NCBI GenBank assembly: GCA_963969495.1
Contig: OZ018317.1
Location: forward strand, 223,584,235-223,648,234
Length of the DNA stretch: 64,000 bases
Source of the DNA: Ceratothoa steindachneri
Lineage: Eukaryota; Arthropoda; Malacostraca; Isopoda; Cymothoidae
Reading direction: 5' to 3'
Shown: piece after piece, positions 21,629 through 33,660 of the stretch
Layout: each line of letters opens with the position of its first letter
Numbering within the stretch: position 1 is the stretch's first letter
Translations under genes and position numbers: made by a program
The notes under the pieces: generated by a model
Databases searched by the model: none
The model's input: only the letters and a program-made list of their open reading frames with translations
What the model was told of the DNA's origin: nothing

Positions 21629-24600
21629 AACATAACATAACATAACATAATTTCAAGGATGACAAAAGCCACAAGGGCCTATCAAAGGTCATCCGCATCC
21701 GTCAAAACCCACTCACAAAAAGCACCATCACCAGGGGAAGACAAAATCAAAGTCCCCCACAATATAATATAACAGATGACAAAAGCCACAAGGGCCCATC
21801 ATAGGTCATCCGAGTCAAACGGCCTCTTTTTTAAGGCACCCAAACTCCCAGGAAAACTACATCCCGAGGATTGCGTCCAGAAACAAGGGTATCACCAATC
21901 AAGGATGGTCAAGAACTAAATCATGCAGCTATAGATATATACAAACAATATTAATATATACAAAACTTAGGAACCATCACAACCTTCCCTCCCCATAAAC
22001 TCATCCAACCTACTCTTAAATACATTTAGATTTGGACTACCTACTACCCTCCGCGGCAATTTGTTCCAGAAGTCTACCACTCTATTGGTGAAAAATTATT
22101 TTCTTAAATCCAACCTACACCCTTGCTTTTTAATTTTCAAGTGGTGACCTCTAGTCCGATTTCCATCATCTAACTCAAAAAACTTGATAACATCTAATTT
22201 ATCTATCCCAGAAAGTTTTTTAAAGAGCTCAATCATATCCCCTCTCACACACCTCCTTTCGAACGAGAACATATTTAATACCCTCAGTCTATCTATATAT
22301 TCAAGGTGCCTCAGGGAAGGAATAATCTTTGTTGCCCTCCGTTGCACTGACTCGAGAAGGTTAATATCGTGTCTAAAATGTGGGGACCATGCCTGTATAC
22401 AGTACTCTAGATGTCGACCTAACATAAGAGTTATAGAGTTTAAGAATAACCTCCTTACTTTTGGAAGTGACATTTCTCTTAATGAAACCCAGCACTCTAT
22501 TTGCCCTATTTCTTGCTTCAATACACTGCTTAGAAAACCTTAATGACTTATCTATTACTACTCCTAGATCTTTCTCATCCTCTACTGAGCTCAGCCAATG
22601 CCCATCCATTTCATAGTTAAATTCTCTATTATCTTTTCCCATGTTAATAACTTTGCACTTATCAAGGTTGAAAGTAATTTGCCACTTATGTGCCCAGGAT
22701 AACAATTTATTTAAATCCCCCTGCACTTTAAAATTATCATCAATATCTTTAACTATAGCTGCTAATTTGGTATCATCCGCAAAAATTGACACTTTATTAT
22801 TAACTGCCTCCCCAAGATCGTTTATATAGATGACAAATAATAATGGACCGAGAAGTGATCCCTGAGGAACCCCACTGATAACATCCCTCCACTCTGACTT
22901 TACACCATTTAGCACTACCCTTTGCTTCCTGTCTTTCAGCCACTCAGCTATCCAATTTGAAACACCCCCACATATCCCAATCATTTTTAATTTATGAACT
23001 AGTCTCCTATGTGGTCCCTTTTAAAATGCTTTACTAAAATCTAAGTAAATTATATCTACATTGTCTCCCTTATCTACTTGATCTGTTACAAACTCCAGAA
23101 AGTCTAGTAAATTAGTCAAACATGATCTACCTGATCTAAACCCATGCTGAGCATCGCTGATTAACCCCTCCCTCTCTAGATGTTGGCAAATCTCTTTTTT
23201 AACTATTTTCTCAAGAATTTTACAGACTACAGGAGTTAGGCTAACCGGTCTAAAGTTATTTGGATCCTCTTTACTACCCTTCTTGAAAATGGTGACTACA
23301 TTCGCTCTCTTCCAATCATCGGGTATTTCTCCATATTCCAGTGACCTAGTATATAACTTCTCCAGAGCTATTGAGATACTTTCTACCTCTTCTTTAAGTA
23401 TCCTAGAATGAATATTATCAGGGCCGGAGGCCTTGGTAGTATCTAACTCACCTATTAGTCCTTTTATCATCCTCCGATCCACACTAATGGTAGTAAACAC
23501 CTCTTTCCCAGACCCATAAGTACTATACATAAGACTATTTAGATTCTCCTTTGTAAATACTGATGCAAAATGACCATTTAGTACCTCAACTATTTCCTCA
23601 TCAGTTTCTCTCAAAACCCCTTCATATTTGATAGGTCCTATTTTAACTCTGCCAGACTTGTTATTAATTTTATAGTAACTAAAGAACTTTCTAGGATCTT
23701 TGTTGCTATCCTGAGCTAATTTAATTTCTGACACCCTTTTGTTCTTCTTTATAATCTTATTTAACTCATTCCTAGCCATTCTATAATCACTTAAATTTTG
23801 AATATTATTTTGTACCTGTAATTTTTCATATGCCCTTTTCTTCTCTGAAATTTTTCTAGCTATCTCCTGATTCCACCATAATGGTTTCCTACTTTTGTTC
23901 CTAATGGCCTTCATTGGGATACATTGTTCTTGGACTACATTTATTATATGCTTGAAAGTATCCCACATCCCATAAGCATTTTTACCTCTGAATTCTACAT
24001 CCCAGTCTACCAAATTTAGCAAGCTTCGAAGTTTTACATAATCTCCCTTATGAAAATTTGGAACTTTTTCAGCATTCTCGGTTATTTTACCCTTCTCAAT
24101 TCCCAAGTTAAAACGAACTATCTGTTGGTCACTATTTCCCAATGCTTCCCCAACAGTCAATTCTTGAACTAAATGATCACTGTTAGAAAGTACTAAATCT
24201 AATATATTGTCCCCCCTTGTTGGCTCATTAACAAATTGATTAAAAAAATATCCTCAAAGCATTCTATGAACCTGCCACTTGTTCTATCCCTACCTATCAT
24301 ATTTTCCCAGTCCACAGAGTTTAAGTTGAAGTCCCCAATAATAACTGCATCTGTTTCACATCCCTTACTTATTTCCCTTATCATTAGTTCATCCATATCA
24401 TCAGTCTACCCAGGTGGTCTGTAAAAAGCTCCCAAATGCACCATTCTATTTTTACTGAACCTAATATCTATCCAAAGTGACTCAACTCCATCCTGCTTTA
24501 TTGAAGTATTTAAACTTGAAACAATGCTGTTTTTTATATAGATAATTATTCCTCCACCAATCCTACCTGTCCTTTGACTAATGTACATATTATAGCCGTG

Positions 24601-24911
24601 TAAATCAAATTCACTTATAGTGTCACTAAATTCTATTTCATTAACCCATGATTCAGTAACACATAATATATCTATATCCTCATCGCTAATATAACTAAAT
24701 AGCTCATCCTTCTTGTTTCTAAGACTACGAGCATTTGTATAGAAACAATTTAACCCCCCTATCCCTGAAGCACCTCTTGAAACCTGAATGACCTCACCTC
24801 TATCGCCTTGGAACCTATTTCTGTTATCTGCCAAGTCCATTCTACTTTCAGTACTATAATGTCCTCTCATAATTTCCTGACCACTATTAGTATCTAGTTT
24901 CCCGCCCAAAA
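21629..24911 (-). mobile_element. 5'-truncated CR1/L2-type LINE nested in PLE-B
   Basis: Minus-strand LINE. The endonuclease (24,910-24,200) has NCFYTNARSLRNKKDEL, CVTESWVNE, GGGIIIYIK, GAFYRPPG and IGDFNLNSVDWENM. The RT (24,160-22,373) has PLWWNQEIARKISEKKRAYEKL, KRANVVTIFKKGSKEDPNNF, PVSLTPVVCKILEKI, HGFRSGRSC, IYLDFSKAF, GVPQGSLLGPLLF and FADDTKLA. The C-terminal part is at 22,521-22,096. Breaks are a stop at about 24,406, a shift near 24,238, a stop near 23,019 and a shift near 22,400. The 3' UTR spans 22,090-21,650 and the tail is (TTATG)n. ORF1 is absent, so it is 5'-truncated. Confidence 0.88.
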
Positions 24912-25400
<489 letters not shown>

Positions 25401-25419
25401 GATAGTTTCAATTAATCAA

Positions 25420-28130
25420 AAAGTTAACATGGTTTGTTTTTAATTCGTTAACATGAAGATTAACTTCGTTAATCGTGAATTCTTTAAAAATGTAACGGAA
25501 GTTAACGCTAAAGTGTTAACGTTAATTATTATTTTACCTAAAACCAATGCAAAACTGGCAAAAATATTAAATATAAAAATTGCCAACAAAAATTATAGAG
25601 GACAAAAGAAAAATGACAAAAACTTGAAAGCTTTAATGAAACAATATTATTATTAAACTAGAAATAATAATTGATGAAGTAGCCAAATGAAACAAAAAAG
25701 AAATCAATAACACACGAAAGAAATAAATAAATGACACGATAGTCAATTATGTGTTGTTTCCCTATTCTTCTCATTGTAAATTTTCGCCATGAGATTCATG
25801 TTCCCCTTCATGAAAAATAGCATCAGCAAGTTTTCATCAGACAGGAAGAATCTCTTTGCCTTCAAGATGCCCTTGCCAAGGTACAACAAACGCTCCACTG
25901 CACTATTGTGTTGAACTTGATGAACAAGTCCACCCACATTTGCTCTCCTCAAAACGCAGCATCTGCCAGCAACTCCTTGAAATTGGTCCCCAGCCACGTC
26001 TTTAACAAGTTCTGTGACTTGACCTTCATTGACCTGTGGCTATTGCTGTTCTCTTGTTAGTTAACTGTAGTAAATAATTTATACTCTCCTTATCTTCGTT
26101 GTCGAGACTTCCACTATTGCTGATCAATTCGTCAATGTGCTTCCTCAAGGCCTCCTCGACTTTAAACTCCAAGCTTTAGCTCACCTTGGCGAGCTAGGTT
26201 TTGAAATACATCACCACAAAAGGAGAAACTTGAGATCCAGATAAAAAACAGTAGCCAGTAAATTCATCATCCTACAAGAGGTGCCGAAACCTTTTTTTGA
26301 TGCCTGCTAAAAGTGCGTCGACCACAGGGCTACCGTGAGCGATGTCTTCTAATTTCAAGTCATTGAGCCTAAAGACCGTGGCAGCAACTGTTGGAAGCAG
26401 AGTTCCAAGGTAGGTTTGCTCTTCGCCCCTGGATCATGTTGACTAGTTGGGCCACAGGAGATATTACCTAGAAATAAAGCAATGGAGTATTAGTTGTTAA
26501 TAATTTAATTAATTTTAGAAATTAAAATTTGTAGGTAAACAGACTAGTAAAGAATATATTGTCAAGTGTTGTTGAATTTATTGACCTTCAGCTGGGTCAT
26601 GACTTTCTGTAGAGCACGCCTCTTAATCTTCGGGAAGGTATTTAGGAATACTACATGTACAGCCAGGTAGTCTGCTAGGGAGACATAATTAAATTCCCGC
26701 TTGAGTTTTTCTATGGATCCACCTCTTTTGGCAGCCACAGCAGCATCATCACTATCAGGGTGGTCGTCCACATTCTGAGCCACTGGCAAGTCTGGCACTC
26801 TCTCAGCCTCTGCTCCAAACTGGGCAAAGACCTTCACAAAGTTACTGCCATTGTCTGTTGCTACCCTGAAATAGAAAGACATTCGAAGTTGTTTATAAAA
26901 TGAGTATTACAAATATTAAATACTAAAATTCAATTTGATTTATAAATAAAATTAAAGTATTTTTAAATGAGATCCTGATCGAATTGTTAATAAAACTAAT
27001 AAAGCAATAAACAAATAAAACAATATTTTGATATTAATAGAATGAGAATATCAACTATCTAAAATCTAATCTGTTGACTTTATTCTGAATGTGGACGTTG
27101 CTATATCCTGTGTAGCCACATCATAGTTATGAGGGCCTATCAGCCTAATGCACGCGAGTACTCCATGCAATCTTTGCCTGATGGTAGGATCCAACCAGTA
27201 TACAGTCATGCCCAAGTAAGCTTGTGAGCAGACAAACGGAATTCGGAAATTTAAAAAAATCATTAGTTTTAATAAATTAATTTTTGAAGTTAAACTGTAA
27301 ATTTAGGGATATAAAGTAACTCGAGCATAAATACATATACCGTATACGATACAAACCATGAAGGTAGCGACATCCTCTCTCAAATATGACCTCATTTTAA
27401 TGTAATTGTCGAAACATCTATAGAAATGAGACACAATATTAAACCCAAACATTTTAGAAAATTAGAAAAAAAAATCAATATAATAAAAAATGGAAATAAT
27501 CAAATAAGACGCTCGATGGTTTTGTGTGCATAGGACTTTTGGTATTAGGTATTTTTCACTCCAATACTAAATTTATTGAAACTGGGCAGGCCGTCTAGGA
27601 GTAGGAGCAATATAAAAATGTCATTATTAGTATTTAGGGTTAAAGATTAAAAAAAACACATGATAATTACCTAACCAAGTACCGTTTCAAATCCGTATGC
27701 GATTTAAGAATTTAACTGCCCAGCGTCCTCCGATAGATGGAGCTCTTGCTGGGATTGAGCGTCGTAATTGGCTTCTCGAACGTGCTAGAGTTAGACAATA
27801 CAACGTTGAGTGACAGCAATTTGGCTACGAATAGATCCACAATCTTTTTGTCCACAGAAGCAATGGCACCGAAGCATTCCTCAATGCTGCTGGACTCAGA
27901 AGAAAACCTCTGCTTGTCTTTTGCCGCTTTTTGACGAGGTGAACCTGTCTTAACGTTCTCAAATTGTCAGAAGTGAGGCAGGTATGTCTCTTTATCTGCT
28001 GCTTGAGATTATTGAGGCTTGTTTTATGCCCTTTGGTTAAGACAGTCTTTGACAGGCACAGATGGCAACTGAAAAACAACTTATCTACTTCCCTTGAGTT
28101 GAACATAAAGTAGTCTTGGTTAGGCCAGGG
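25420..28130 (-). pseudogene. hAT transposase gene with introns (hAT-1)
   Basis: Minus strand, in order: BED-type finger FSCHLCLSK...LKQQIKRH (28,090-28,000); SIYRRTLGS (about 27,720); LGMTVYWLDP...CIRLIGPHNYDVATQ (27,210-27,110); VATDNGSNFVKVFAQFG (26,865-26,815); and a C-terminal dimerisation motif NSAVERLLYLGKGILKAKRFFLSDENL (25,920-25,840). A canonical GT-AG intron (27,078-26,866) joins FRI-K to VATDNG in frame, and another intron is likely about 26,583-26,461. hAT transposases cut and paste DNA with an RNase H-fold core. Frameshifts around 27,800 and in the last exon suggest decay. Confidence 0.72.
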
Positions 28131-28690
28131 GTTCTGGGCCTATTTATGTTGAGGGGTCGAGTGGCACTATCAGTTGCGGTATCAATGATATCAAGTTATA
28201 AAAATGCCAGAATTAGTTGATTACTTACAAAATTTGTAATATGTTATGAAACTTTTTGTCACAAATTGCGCTGCAACTTTATTTTATTATAATAATTTTT
28301 GAAACCGCACTGGATTACACGTGTATTTTTGTTTTCATTTCGAATCAGTCTAACAAATTCGCAACGTGACAATGCCATTTACGTGATGAATGCAGATTGT
28401 TGAAATATTAAATACATACTGTGAGAAGGCATGTAAATGTATACGTAGAACCTATGCCTGAGACTAGAAAGGTGGTAGGTAGGCCGAGTGAGATTACTAT
28501 ATTTTTTTATAAGAAAATTAATAGAACTAATTAAACGTTCCATTTTGTTTTAGTCTGTTTGTATCGTAATTTGAACGTGAAATATACAAAACATTAGACC
28601 CCAACCCATTTTATTAATAAATGCAGTTAATTGACGCGCTCACTTAATAATTACAATGCTTTCCTTTGTTCTTCAGGACTGTTTCAACTC
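28131..28690. other. No feature recognised
   Basis: AT-rich sequence between hAT-1 and a Tc1 remnant, with no ORF of interest. Terminal repeats of hAT-1 were not found here. Confidence 0.4.
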
Positions 28691-29944
28691 ATTTTGGCAT
28701 GCTGGAGCCAAAAATGCGATGATATCTAGACTGATATTGCTTCATTTTTGTTCAATAACACCTGCAACTGCTCATGATTGGATGGCTTCTGTTTATCGAC
28801 CGCCAGTTTGATTATCCCCACAAATTCTCTATTGGGTTCAAATTTGGCGATTTCCAGGGACAAGGTCCCCAGAGTTCGCCTATATTTTCAGCCATGAACT
28901 TTGATATGGTCTTTCTTTATACTAAGGTGCTTTATCATGTTGAAAAATACAGTATAATCCCTACATTGGTCTTGTTCGAACTGTTGGTAAAAGGTGCTAA
29001 TGAAGCAAGTTTTGGTGTCATTTTGAGTTCATGACAGTGTTCTTGGGCAAAATTGTTAGTGCTCCAGTTATCTTAGATGAGAAGCAGCTCCAGGCATAGA
29101 GATTGTCCGAATGCTTCACCGTGGGCACGATACAGGACTCGTGAAAACACTTCCCTTTTCTCCCCCTAACGATGGATCGTACAGAAGCTCCAAACAAGCG
29201 TAAAGAAGCTTCATCAGTGGATATCACTTTTCCCCAGTATTTAACAGTCCATAATATATATTTCCTACAAAAATGGAGCCTATCTGTAAGGTTCTTCTTG
29301 GAGATAAGAGGCTTATTCGTAGCTCTTCTCGACTTGAGACTTGTGTCGAAAGGTCTCCGCCTTACTGTGCACGCTGAAGCGTTTACACCTGCTTCTTTCC
29401 ACTCGTAAGCAAACTAAACAATGGAGGCAACCCGATACTTGAGCTGGGACCTTACCAAGAGGCGATCTTGGCGTTCACTTGAAGCTCTTGAGCGCCCAAA
29501 AGACTTATTCTCAGGAGTTTAACTGGTCTTTTTAAAGTCATCAATGATCCTAAAGATGATGATCCTTGATGCAATACCCTTGACAACCTCCCCTTGCATT
29601 TCAGGCCACTTTGGTATAGAGCAAAATTTTTTAGCCAGCAAATATTACGAAATATATTGTAATTACACAACATCATTCATTCAACCTATATTTGTCATCA
29701 TTTTACTCTTTTGATCGAATAACAAAACTCTAGAGAATGAAACTCGCCTCTTACAGCAACAGGACGAGATCGCGATTTTGTATTCGGCGAAGGAATGCAA
29801 TGTTCTTTCTTATTTTTGAAATGCTAACTTTTTAATACATTTGGAATAATTTAAATATTACAATAATTATTCCTATGGCGTAAACTTCAAAAAACGAATG
29901 AAAAAATATATATAGTAGTCTCCAAACTTTTGTTCATGACTGTA
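28691..29944 (-). pseudogene. Tc1-like transposase remnant (Tc1-a)
   Basis: Minus-strand pieces give ASACTVRRRLSTQ (HTH-type DNA-binding region, about 29,370-29,330), KPLISKKNLTDRLHF, STDEASLRLFGASV (first catalytic Asp), HESCIVPTVKH, GALTILPKNTVMNS, and KSPNLNPIENLW (third catalytic residue, Glu, about 28,820-28,860). The central region holding the second Asp is scrambled. The right end (29,918-29,944) carries GTCTCCAAACTTTTGTTCATGACTGTA, a typical Tc1 terminus with TA. I could not find its partner on the left. Confidence 0.75.
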
Positions 29945-30149
29945 TAAAGGAAAAATCCGAGGTAGATTCATTTTAGTTTCAGACTGCCAGAGTCACTGGG
30001 GTTGGGAGGCAATGCAGCTCTTCCAGGTGGCAGGTGAAAGACTTTACATGCGGACCCTTTCGCAGGGAGCTAAAATAAGTGTTCAAGAGAAAGAGGACAG
30101 ACAGAGGAACAAGCGGATGATATTGCGTGAAAGTGCAGATGAGGGGCAT

Positions 30150-30352
30150 CCTGGAGCTCTGTGTCGCGCGTGTGATCGTTCTTTTCCGATATTTCCTCTA
30201 AAATGTGGAGTAAACTGTCTGCTACTCTATTCTTCTCCCTTCCTCGTACCTCCAAATGGGCCTTATAGACCCACCTATCCCTTATTTGTGCCTCCAAGTG
30301 GTCCTTGAAGATCCACCTCTCTTCTCAAGTCTTTCTTTGGTTAGCAGACAAA
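30150..30352 (-). repeat. Inverted repeat arm 1
   Basis: Reverse complement of 31,648-31,835 at high identity (roughly 90% by eye). It contains GGACCACTTGGAGGCA and the related GGCCCATTTGGAGGTA, an internal direct repeat. The coding look of this stretch is not matched to any protein I know. Confidence 0.65.
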
Positions 30353-31647
30353 CGCTCTGTGAAGGCAATTGGTCTGAATGAGTGGCTTGGTGCTCATAAG
30401 GATGCGATCGGAATGGTGATTTATGTGAGGTTGATGAACGATGAACACTGACCAATTTTGTATGAAAATAGTTTGTGACTTTACTTTTCTCTTATTTCAA
30501 AATCCTTAAAAGTATAGCCTATCTTCACCAATTAGGTTTAGATAGTTCATATTTTTCCCACAAATTTAACAACAGTTTATCAAAATACCTCCATTAAAAC
30601 AGCCCTATTTCAAGTGCCTGGTGAAGGCAACCTAGTAACTATTTCAATTCTATTCAACTTAATTCTTGCTATTGTGTTTTCCATCAATCTCGAATTGCTA
30701 TAAAAGAGCTTTAATGGGTGGATATTCATTTTTTGTCGAAAATTTCATGAACAAGATGTGATACGGAAGCAACAATTCATGAAACATGGCTAAAAAGGAC
30801 GACACAATTTGGTATCTTGCTCAATTGTCCAATCACGTCCGCAGTTCGCAATGAAAGTGTCTTTATTGTTAGTCTGAACTATTAAAGGGATGCAGTTTCG
30901 TCTCACAATTCAGCCTGACAACAAAGTTCGACTGAGTGAGTCTTTTAAAGAGGATTGGTGATACAAAATACGGTCTTAGTAGTGTTTCGATAAATATAAA
31001 ATCATTCTGGCGAATATTCGGGGACAGCCGTCGACTATGTTTTTGGTAAGGGAATTTCAGTTGCAATTTTAATTTTGTGTCGTCCATCAGCGAAGTTTGA
31101 ATTTAGGGTAGATATGTGGCTGTGTACGATTTAATCCCGCATTCAGGAGTGAAATGGTTTTCTATTGAAGTTCATGTTATATTTATTAATCCTTTTCTAT
31201 CTGATTATACATCTTCCTTTTTATCTCTTCGTCCCTCTCCTGATTCTTTCTCTATTAGGTGAAAATGCATCGTTGGTTATCGCTGGTTTCCCTTCTTTCT
31301 CAATGAAGAAAAATAATGCTTGATTAAGTTTGTCTTTATTTATTTATATTGATCATACTATTACTATATGCATCACGAATTTGATAAATGTAGGATCCTA
31401 AAGTCCAGAGAATCCTTAAGGTTAAGCTAGCGGTTAAAAACACAATGACACGCCTCTGTGTAAGTATTTGTAATTTCTTTCCTAAATGATTCAAATTATG
31501 ATCATTATTTTATTATTATTCAGGCAATATTAAAATCTAGTAAATTATGTTTGAATTTCCGTACTTATTATAAGCCACAGGTCATCGCATAATGCATAAA
31601 ATTATAGGAATTTAGTTGGCGTTATTCAGAGCCATTGTCTTCAAAGA
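30353..31647. other. Interior between inverted arms, nothing recognised
   Basis: About 1.3 kb of AT-rich sequence without a credible ORF, bracketed by the inverted arms. Confidence 0.4.
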
Positions 31648-31835
31648 GCGTTTGACTGCTAAATAAGGAAAGACTTAAGAAGAGAGGTGAATCTTCAAGG
31701 ACCACTTGGAGGCACATAGAAGGGAGAGGTGGGTCTTTAAGGCCCACTTGGAGGTACGGGGAAGGGAGAAGTATAGAGTAGCAGACAGTTTACTCCACAA
31801 TTTAGAGGAAATAGGGGAAAAGGACAATCACCCGC
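31648..31835 (+). repeat. Inverted repeat arm 2
   Basis: Partner of 30,150-30,352, beginning GAGCGTTTGACTGCTAA and ending in the TTTAGAGGAAATA segment. Whether the pair bounds a foldback element or is two unrelated insertions is open. Confidence 0.65.
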
Positions 31836-31889
31836 GCGACACAGACGAATGCGAGGAACGAGCACTAAGGAGGCAGAGCCCGAATAGGT

Positions 31890-32258
31890 CCTGATAGGTT
31901 CAATGCAGAAAAAAAATAGGAGAGTGCAGCAGTGTTTAAGATCCTACAGGTAATAGAAAGGGACTTGAAGGTGATTGTGGATGGAATTGGAAGCCAGGAC
32001 AGATCATGGACCAGGGTAATTGTACAAGAGAAAGTTTTGAAAAGAGTTAAAAGGGTCGAAATGTGGAAAAATGGTATCGAGCAGGAATGAAGTTACAGTA
32101 ATCAAGGCGGAGGTAAGGAAAATATGAATGCCACTCTCGAAACTTGAAATCTCAGAGGGAGCGGATTCGGCTAAGATTACAAAGACGGCAGATATAGGGG
32201 CTGAAGACAATAGCAACGCTGGTTTAGAGATAATTTGGCTATCAAAGGCAACCCCCAG
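31890..32258 (-). pseudogene. L2-like LINE RT C-terminal fragment
   Basis: Minus-strand frame gives VKNLGVAFDSQI, FVILAESAPSEIS and FLTSALITVTSFLLDTIF, then HNHLQVPFYYL and KHCCTLL in other frames, following the order of L2-type LINE C-termini (NLGVxFDS...HWLPI...FKxLxLTYKxLH). Several frameshifts. Same group as 39.4-40.2 kb and 47 kb. Confidence 0.5.
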
Positions 32259-32261
32259 ATT

Positions 32262-32505
32262 TTTAACATTGCCTTATTGCCGATCAGATGCTCTGGTCGG
32301 CTATCAGGACACCTGTGTTTATTCCCGGCCAGGATAATTAAATTTCTTTCCCCTTGGCGTTATTTGTTTTCTTAGTAAGGATTGCCTTCATTGTGCTTTA
32401 ATTTCCCCACCTTTATCTTTGTGTAGTCCAATATCCGTTTCTTTTGCCTTAAAAAATACTCCCGTTTCTTCTCATGTCTAATTTCTTTCTATTTTGTGCT
32501 ATATG
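32262..32505 (+). mobile_element. SINE family 1, diverged copy
   Basis: The head is degraded (GATCAGATGCTCTGGTCGGC, then TTATTCCCGGCCAGGA where the B box was). The body matches the intact copy at 9.27-9.52 kb: CCCTTGGCGTTATTTG, GCCTTCATTGTGC and TTTTGCCTTAAAAAAT. Confidence 0.6.
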
Positions 32506-33016
32506 GCTATTAAGTCTGCAATACATTAGATGGTTTCTGCATCTTTCAAATGGTTTTTGACAACAGAAATTAAATATGGTGAAAACCATATTTACTTTCT
32601 TTATCACAATAATACGTGATATGGTAGATGCTTGATAATCCATAGGAAATAAAGAAGAATGATACACAAGCGATTTCTTCTTATTAGAAGACCAAACAAA
32701 GATCATACATAGACTAAGAAAGAAGGAAGAGAGATATAGCAAACAGAATAAAATAATATAAATTATTTTATGGCAACATTGTTGTAGTGTATTGTAAACT
32801 GTTTAATTTATGGTAGAACTACTTATCAGGATGGCGAGACAAGTTAAGGTCAACAAATTGTTCAAAAAGCAGGATGTACAGTGGAAGAGTGAAGACTGTC
32901 TGAAATTTCGAGACATTGTAATCGGTCATAAAGTGTGATTCTACTCATAATAAAGCTCGAAGAGGATATTGAGTCCTGCGACTTTAAGAAGAAACTGGAT
33001 CGTTATCGCTCAAATG
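32506..33016. other. No feature recognised
   Basis: AT-rich, no credible ORF. Confidence 0.4.
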
Positions 33017-33295
33017 ACCTGCGGCTTTTTTGTGATAAGATGATAAATGGTTATTGCATTGATAGTTTCCCATGGTTCAAATCACTTACAAGTACCTCTG
33101 AATGGCTAAATGAGGCTTCTGCCACTAGATGGCGCCAGCCAGAGCCAAATCCGATGTCAGATTTGAAATCTCCAGGGTGAATAACCATATGTCCCATGGT
33201 GGTATGGGTCATTTCATGGCTCTATATGGGTACACTTGAACTTTACTCCTTTTGAAATAAAAAGCGACGCCTTGACCTGGCGCTTCGCCGCAGGT
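33017..33295. mobile_element. Short TIR element, copy 1 (279 bp)
   Basis: Begins ACCTGCGGC and ends with its exact complement GCCGCAGGT (9-bp terminal inverted repeats). The body matches 39,536-39,782. Size and structure fit a MITE. No clear target duplication and no coding capacity. The superfamily is unknown. Confidence 0.65.
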
Positions 33296-33299
33296 AACA

Positions 33300-33660
33300 A
33301 TTAAAAGGAAGATTCGGCGATGCAAAAGATGTCGATGAAGAACCGATTGGAGATAGCAGCCGTTATTTTACGTCAAGTTGTCAAGAGCCCGAACCTGAAT
33401 GTGTCTCGCCAAATTGACTCACGTCGCTTGAGAGAGTTGGGACTCATGGCAAGCTCTCCTGCTAAGAAAAAACTTATAAGTAAAAAAAGAATAAAGCGGC
33501 TAGGTTGGCCTTTGCTACTGAGCATACATGCCCTGTCGACTGCTAAAAAAATGGGAGTGTTTTTTATCGAGGAAAAAAATTAAATTTGCTCGGATCGAAT
33601 AAGAAGCAGTATGGAAGAAAGATTGAGTGTGGGACAAACATGACAGTGAAGGGTAGATAA
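33300..33660 (+). pseudogene. Tc1-like transposase N-terminal fragment
   Basis: Plus-strand KNRLEIAAVILRQVV, then RRLRELGLMASSPAKKKLISKKRIKRL fits the DNA-binding region and the KPLIxKKxxxxRL motif of Tc1 transposases. The continuation in shifted frames (KFARIE-like after an FSDES-like stretch, 33,555-33,640) fits the first catalytic block. The rest is missing. Confidence 0.6.

Noticed and set aside
28774..29034. Plus-strand 86-aa ORF as a gene
   Set aside because: It is the antisense of the Tc1-a transposase on the minus strand.
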